From assembly GCA_002392275.1 (NCBI GenBank), contig DGGQ01000196.1, positions 1 to 16,031 on the forward strand: a DNA stretch of 16,031 bases, written 5' to 3'. Under the pieces are notes generated by a model, which ran no database searches, had not been told where the DNA came from, and worked only from the letters and a program-made list of their open reading frames with translations. A program made the translations under genes and the position numbers. Origin of the DNA: Treponema sp. UBA3870 (GTDB taxonomy: Bacteria; Spirochaetota; Spirochaetia; Treponematales; Treponemataceae). Positions within the stretch are counted from its first letter, which is position 1. Every line of letters begins with the position of its first letter. Shown piece by piece: positions 14,105 to 16,031 of this stretch.

Positions 14105-14611
14105 ATGATAAAATTATGGCTCATTATAATTCAACTGGTTTTATATTGCGTTTTGTTTACTTTGATGGTGAAGTTTGCCGTTCGTCACGGTGCTGTTGAC
14201 GGATTGTTTTTTTATCCCAAGTCCGTGCAGGAAAAAGCATTTGAGCTGGGACTTTCAACCCGCGAAAAAATGAACCGCAAGCGAAAAATTTTTATGACGG
14301 AATTTTATGTCGTCATGCTTGTCGCACTCGTTCTGATTGTCGGCTTGTGGAATAAGCTTTCTGATTTTTGGCCGGCATATTTTCAGGCACTGCTTTTTCT
14401 GGAAGTAATGAACTGGTACGACGGCATTGTGATAGATAAGCTTTGGGTAGGACACAGCAAATTCTGGATTCTTCCCGGCTGCGAGGGAATCCCTTACATT
14501 CAGACCTGGAAGCAGATGTTAAAAAAACGCTTGTTTCTGACCGCAATATGGATTATCGGGGCATTTATTGTTGCGGGAATTGTTGTTTTGATTTTTAAAA
14601 ATAATCGATAA
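14105..14611 (+). CDS. Four-helix membrane protein of unknown function (paralogue)
   Basis: 168 residues. Hydrophobic segments lie at about 3-25, 62-84, 86-106 and 138-163. Loop motifs include SVQEKAFELGLSTREKMNRK after the first helix and WILPGCEGIPYIQTWKQMLK before the last. AGAGGT 6 nt upstream supports ATG 14105. The helix pattern and the YDGIVIDKLW segment match the protein at 12698, and the LPGCEG segment matches the remnant at 12382 (IPGTEG). It starts inside the tail of the open frame that continues from the aldo/keto reductase pseudogene, on the same strand. No function can be assigned. Confidence 0.72.
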   Translation: MIKLWLIIIQLVLYCVLFTLMVKFAVRHGAVDGLFFYPKSVQEKAFELGLSTREKMNRKRKIFMTEFYVVMLVALVLIVGLWNKLSDFWPAYFQALLFLEVMNWYDGIVIDKLWVGHSKFWILPGCEGIPYIQTWKQMLKKRLFLTAIWIIGAFIVAGIVVLIFKNNR

Positions 14612-14616
14612 ACAAT

Positions 14617-14775
14617 AAATATGGATCCGCCGTTGGCTACGAGTCTCGCACCGATTCCGAAAGCATGGACGGCAAACTGGATTTCTGGTATTCTGTGAAG
14701 CAGTTAAGACAGCTTGGAAAAAACGGCAATAAAAAAGCTTATGGATATTGGAATCTGCTGGATCTTTATGATTAA
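14617..14775 (+). pseudogene. C-terminal ORF remnant without start
   Basis: The frame reads YGSAVGYESRTDSESMDGKL, DFWYSVKQLRQLGKNGNKKA and ends YGYWNLLDLYD at a TAA at 14773-14775. It has protein-like composition, good codon use and no start codon, so it looks like the 3' end of a lost gene. It lies 30 nt before the two coupled orphan genes on the same strand. I do not recognise the family. Confidence 0.4.
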
Positions 14776-14805
14776 TGCCGGGGTATATACATGGAGTAAT
14801 AATTT

Positions 14806-15174
14806 ATGAGCATAATAAATCATGAATTGAAACCTCTGCTGAAAAAATCAAGAGGTTTTATTTTTAAATGCATAAAAGAAACTCCGAATGATTTTTTTAT
14901 TTTGATAAATGATAATCGATTAGAATTGAAAATTGATTTGGTAGAAAGTGGCGTGGTATATTACAGGGGAACGCCGAAAAAATATTTCAGAGACAAATAT
15001 AATTGCGAAAATGGATTTTATGAAGTTTTGAATTCATCGCTTTTGCTTTTAATCGGTGAAGGTTCCTTTGGAATGATTCAAAGCAATGAATTAAAGCATA
15101 TTATGATTATGACTGATAATTATCAGATTGAACTTGTTGTATACGAAATCGAAGATATCATGGAGCAGCTATGA
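14806..15174 (+). CDS. Small orphan protein, first of a coupled pair
   Basis: 122 residues, soluble, AT-rich coding sequence compared with the feo operon. The sequence alternates charged strands and short helices (SRGFIFKCIKETPNDFFILI, VVYYRGTPKKYFRDKYNCEN, IMIMTDNYQIELVVYEIEDI). GGAG at 14793-14796 gives a spacing of 9 nt to ATG 14806. Its stop overlaps the start of the next gene (ATGA), so the two are translated together. I recognise no family. Small, AT-rich, coupled genes after a truncated ORF are often orphan immunity genes of polymorphic toxins, but nothing here proves that. Confidence 0.7.
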   Translation: MSIINHELKPLLKKSRGFIFKCIKETPNDFFILINDNRLELKIDLVESGVVYYRGTPKKYFRDKYNCENGFYEVLNSSLLLLIGEGSFGMIQSNELKHIMIMTDNYQIELVVYEIEDIMEQL

Positions 15175-15542
15175 GCGAAAAATATGTTGATTTTTGCGGC
15201 ATCGATTTACCGTATATAAAAAGCGATGTTGTTGGAGTTGAATCTGATGGGGAATCCTTGGACGTTAGAATAATCTATGATGAAAACAAGCCGGCTGTTC
15301 TCCACTGGGAATCCTATTATCATTTTGACTCCTCCGACGAAGATCCTTATCTAAAGCTTCTGGGGCAGGCTGATAGGGGCAATAATATTCTTGTCGAAGT
15401 TGCAGAATCAGAATCTCTAAGAAGCTTGGCTAAAATCCTTGATGTACCTAGAAACACAGATCTCCATCATTACATGGTATTCGGTAGTTGTTATGTAATT
15501 AATGTATATTCAAAAGATATCCCAAATCTTTTGACCGACTGA
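15171..15542 (+). CDS. Small acidic orphan protein, second of a coupled pair
   Basis: 123 residues, acidic (many Asp and Glu, e.g. HFDSSDEDPYLKLL). It looks soluble, with a beta-rich N-terminal half (YIKSDVVGVESDGESLDVRI) and a mixed C-terminal half (SLRSLAKILDVPRNTDLHHY, then VFGSCYVINVY). Its ATG overlaps the upstream stop codon as ATGA. I recognise no family; size, charge and gene coupling are compatible with an immunity-type protein or any small cytosolic factor. It ends about 160 nt before the next promoter. Confidence 0.7.
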   Translation: MSEKYVDFCGIDLPYIKSDVVGVESDGESLDVRIIYDENKPAVLHWESYYHFDSSDEDPYLKLLGQADRGNNILVEVAESESLRSLAKILDVPRNTDLHHYMVFGSCYVINVYSKDIPNLLTD

Positions 15543-15707
15543 TTGGATAATGTCCATTTGTTCAAGCCTTGCTTCTGCCTGTCTCATCCAATATTATCCA
15601 CGCACACAATTACAGGCTATCTTCGGACACAATTACGGTTGGTATCGGGGGTAGAGAATGGAGTGGAATGGGTGCGTAGAAACGTGCTATATAAATTTGT
15701 GGAAGTG
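15543..15707. other. Non-coding gap without a recognised gene
   Basis: No convincing reading frame. A distant inverted repeat (TGGATAAT at 15544-15551, ATTATCCA at 15593-15600) and two ACACAATTAC copies (15604-15613 and 15628-15637) are present, but neither forms a terminator or a known site. Confidence 0.4.
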
Positions 15708-15716
15708 TGATATAAT
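15708..15716 (+). promoter_or_regulatory. Extended -10 promoter for the DUF3791-like gene
   Basis: TGATATAAT is a perfect TGnTATAAT element 50 nt before ATG 15767. No clear -35 box is present. A weak GGGAAG-like ribosome binding site precedes the ATG. Confidence 0.5.
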
Positions 15717-15766
15717 AAATGGTGCAAACGAAGAAGAGACTAACAGAAAATGGATGGGAAGATTAA

Positions 15767-15986
15767 ATGAATGAAAGCCAGCAGATTTTGTTTATGCAGA
15801 TACGGATATTACGCATGATGGCAGAAAAATATTCTCTTTCGTTGAAACAGGTTGCAGAGATTTTTGGACAATATGGATGTACTTACTTTTATCCGTGAAG
15901 GATTTTTGGTTTTTCATGTTGAAGGCGATAAGGCAGTTTTTGAAGAAGTAAAGTCTTATCTGCAGGCAAAAGGAGCGAGTGCATGA
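15767..15986 (+). pseudogene. DUF3791-type gene with a +1 frameshift
   Basis: ATG 15767 gives MNESQQILFMQIRILRMMAE, then KYSLSLKQVAEIFGQY, and stops soon after. The sequence continues in another frame from 15876 as DVLTFIREGFLVFHVEGDKA, VFEEVKSYLQAKGASA, to TGA 15984-15986. Removing one G at 15875-15876 joins both parts into a protein of about 72 residues that looks like DUF3791, a small family often found beside DUF3990 genes. The downstream half could still be translated from ATG 15873. The stop overlaps another ATG at 15983. A sequencing error is possible; function is unknown. Confidence 0.6.
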
Positions 15987-16031
15987 AAAAAAACAAGCGA
16001 TAAAATTCTATTAGCCCGAATTTCGACTTAA
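15983..16031 (+). pseudogene. Possible 5' end of a DUF3990-like gene, broken
   Basis: ATG 15983 overlaps the DUF3791 stop as ATGA, then stops after six codons. Skipping one A in the run of eight A at 15986-15993 would give MKKTSDKILLARIST before a stop, which recalls the start of DUF3990 proteins (KILLYHGS). The window ends here, so this is a weak call based on the usual gene pairing. Confidence 0.25.

Noticed and set aside
13473..14108. A separate intact 211-codon gene
   Set aside because: It is the second half of the aldo/keto reductase pseudogene, with an inserted repeat, an internal deletion and a random tail.
15544..15600. Terminator or attachment site from the TGGATAAT/ATTATCCA repeat
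   Set aside because: The 41-nt gap between the arms and the absence of a T tract or a recombinase gene make either reading unsupported.
15719..15766. 15-codon leader peptide before the DUF3791 gene
   Set aside because: Its ATG lies only 3 nt after the -10 box, so it would be upstream of the expected transcription start.
1..16031. CRISPR array, tRNA or rRNA genes, transposase or integrase genes
   Set aside because: I looked for regularly spaced repeats, cloverleaf or rRNA-like segments and transposase motifs and saw none.

Overview
The window looks like a chromosomal segment of an anaerobic, moderately AT-rich bacterium. The style of the genes and the GC-rich palindromic repeats remind me of host-associated Treponema (Spirochaetes), but that is an inference from the sequence alone, with no rRNA or tRNA to anchor it.

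Layout. (a) 1-2210: a GC-rich repeat-like edge, an XRE regulator with a zinc ribbon, a ClbS/DfsB-family protein (plus strand), and a convergent AraC/GyrI-type regulator (minus strand). This is a small stress or xenobiotic-response group. (b) 2384-3743: a two-gene unit, a polytopic membrane protein followed by an L-2-amino-thiazoline-4-carboxylate hydrolase (ATC hydrolase) family protein. (c) 3816-9449: one tight operon for ferrous iron. It runs feoA, feoB, a Cys-rich FeoC-like protein, a membrane-anchored HMA protein, a small hydrophobic helical protein, a P1B-type ATPase whose N-terminal domain carries arginines (LPGRIRIR) and whose membrane motif is SCA, and a second small arginine-motif protein. 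The last three genes resemble the ferrosome (fez) loci described in Desulfovibrio and Clostridioides, so this may be a combined iron uptake and iron-storage-organelle locus. (d) 9474-11494, minus strand: an AraC regulator and an alpha/beta hydrolase. (e) 11559-12659: a second ATC-hydrolase-family gene and a frameshifted membrane-protein remnant, each with its own promoter. (f) 12698-14775: two distantly related four-helix membrane proteins on either side of an aldo/keto reductase pseudogene. The pseudogene carries a 1-nt frameshift, a large internal deletion and an in-frame 129-bp palindromic insertion; an ORF remnant follows. (g) 14806-16031: two coupled small orphan genes and a frameshifted DUF3791-type gene.

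The strongest connecting signal is a 16-nt palindrome, GTTA-N8-TAAC (best form GTTAG-N6-CTAAC). It lies in the promoters of unit (b), of the feo operon (two copies 22 nt apart), of the membrane-protein remnant at 12382 and, more weakly, of the second ATC-hydrolase gene. An 18-nt stretch including the -35 box is also identical between the promoters of (b) and (c). This suggests one local regulon, probably iron- or metal-controlled, that joins the feo/fez-like operon to ATC-hydrolase-family genes of unknown role. The right third of the window is decaying accessory DNA.
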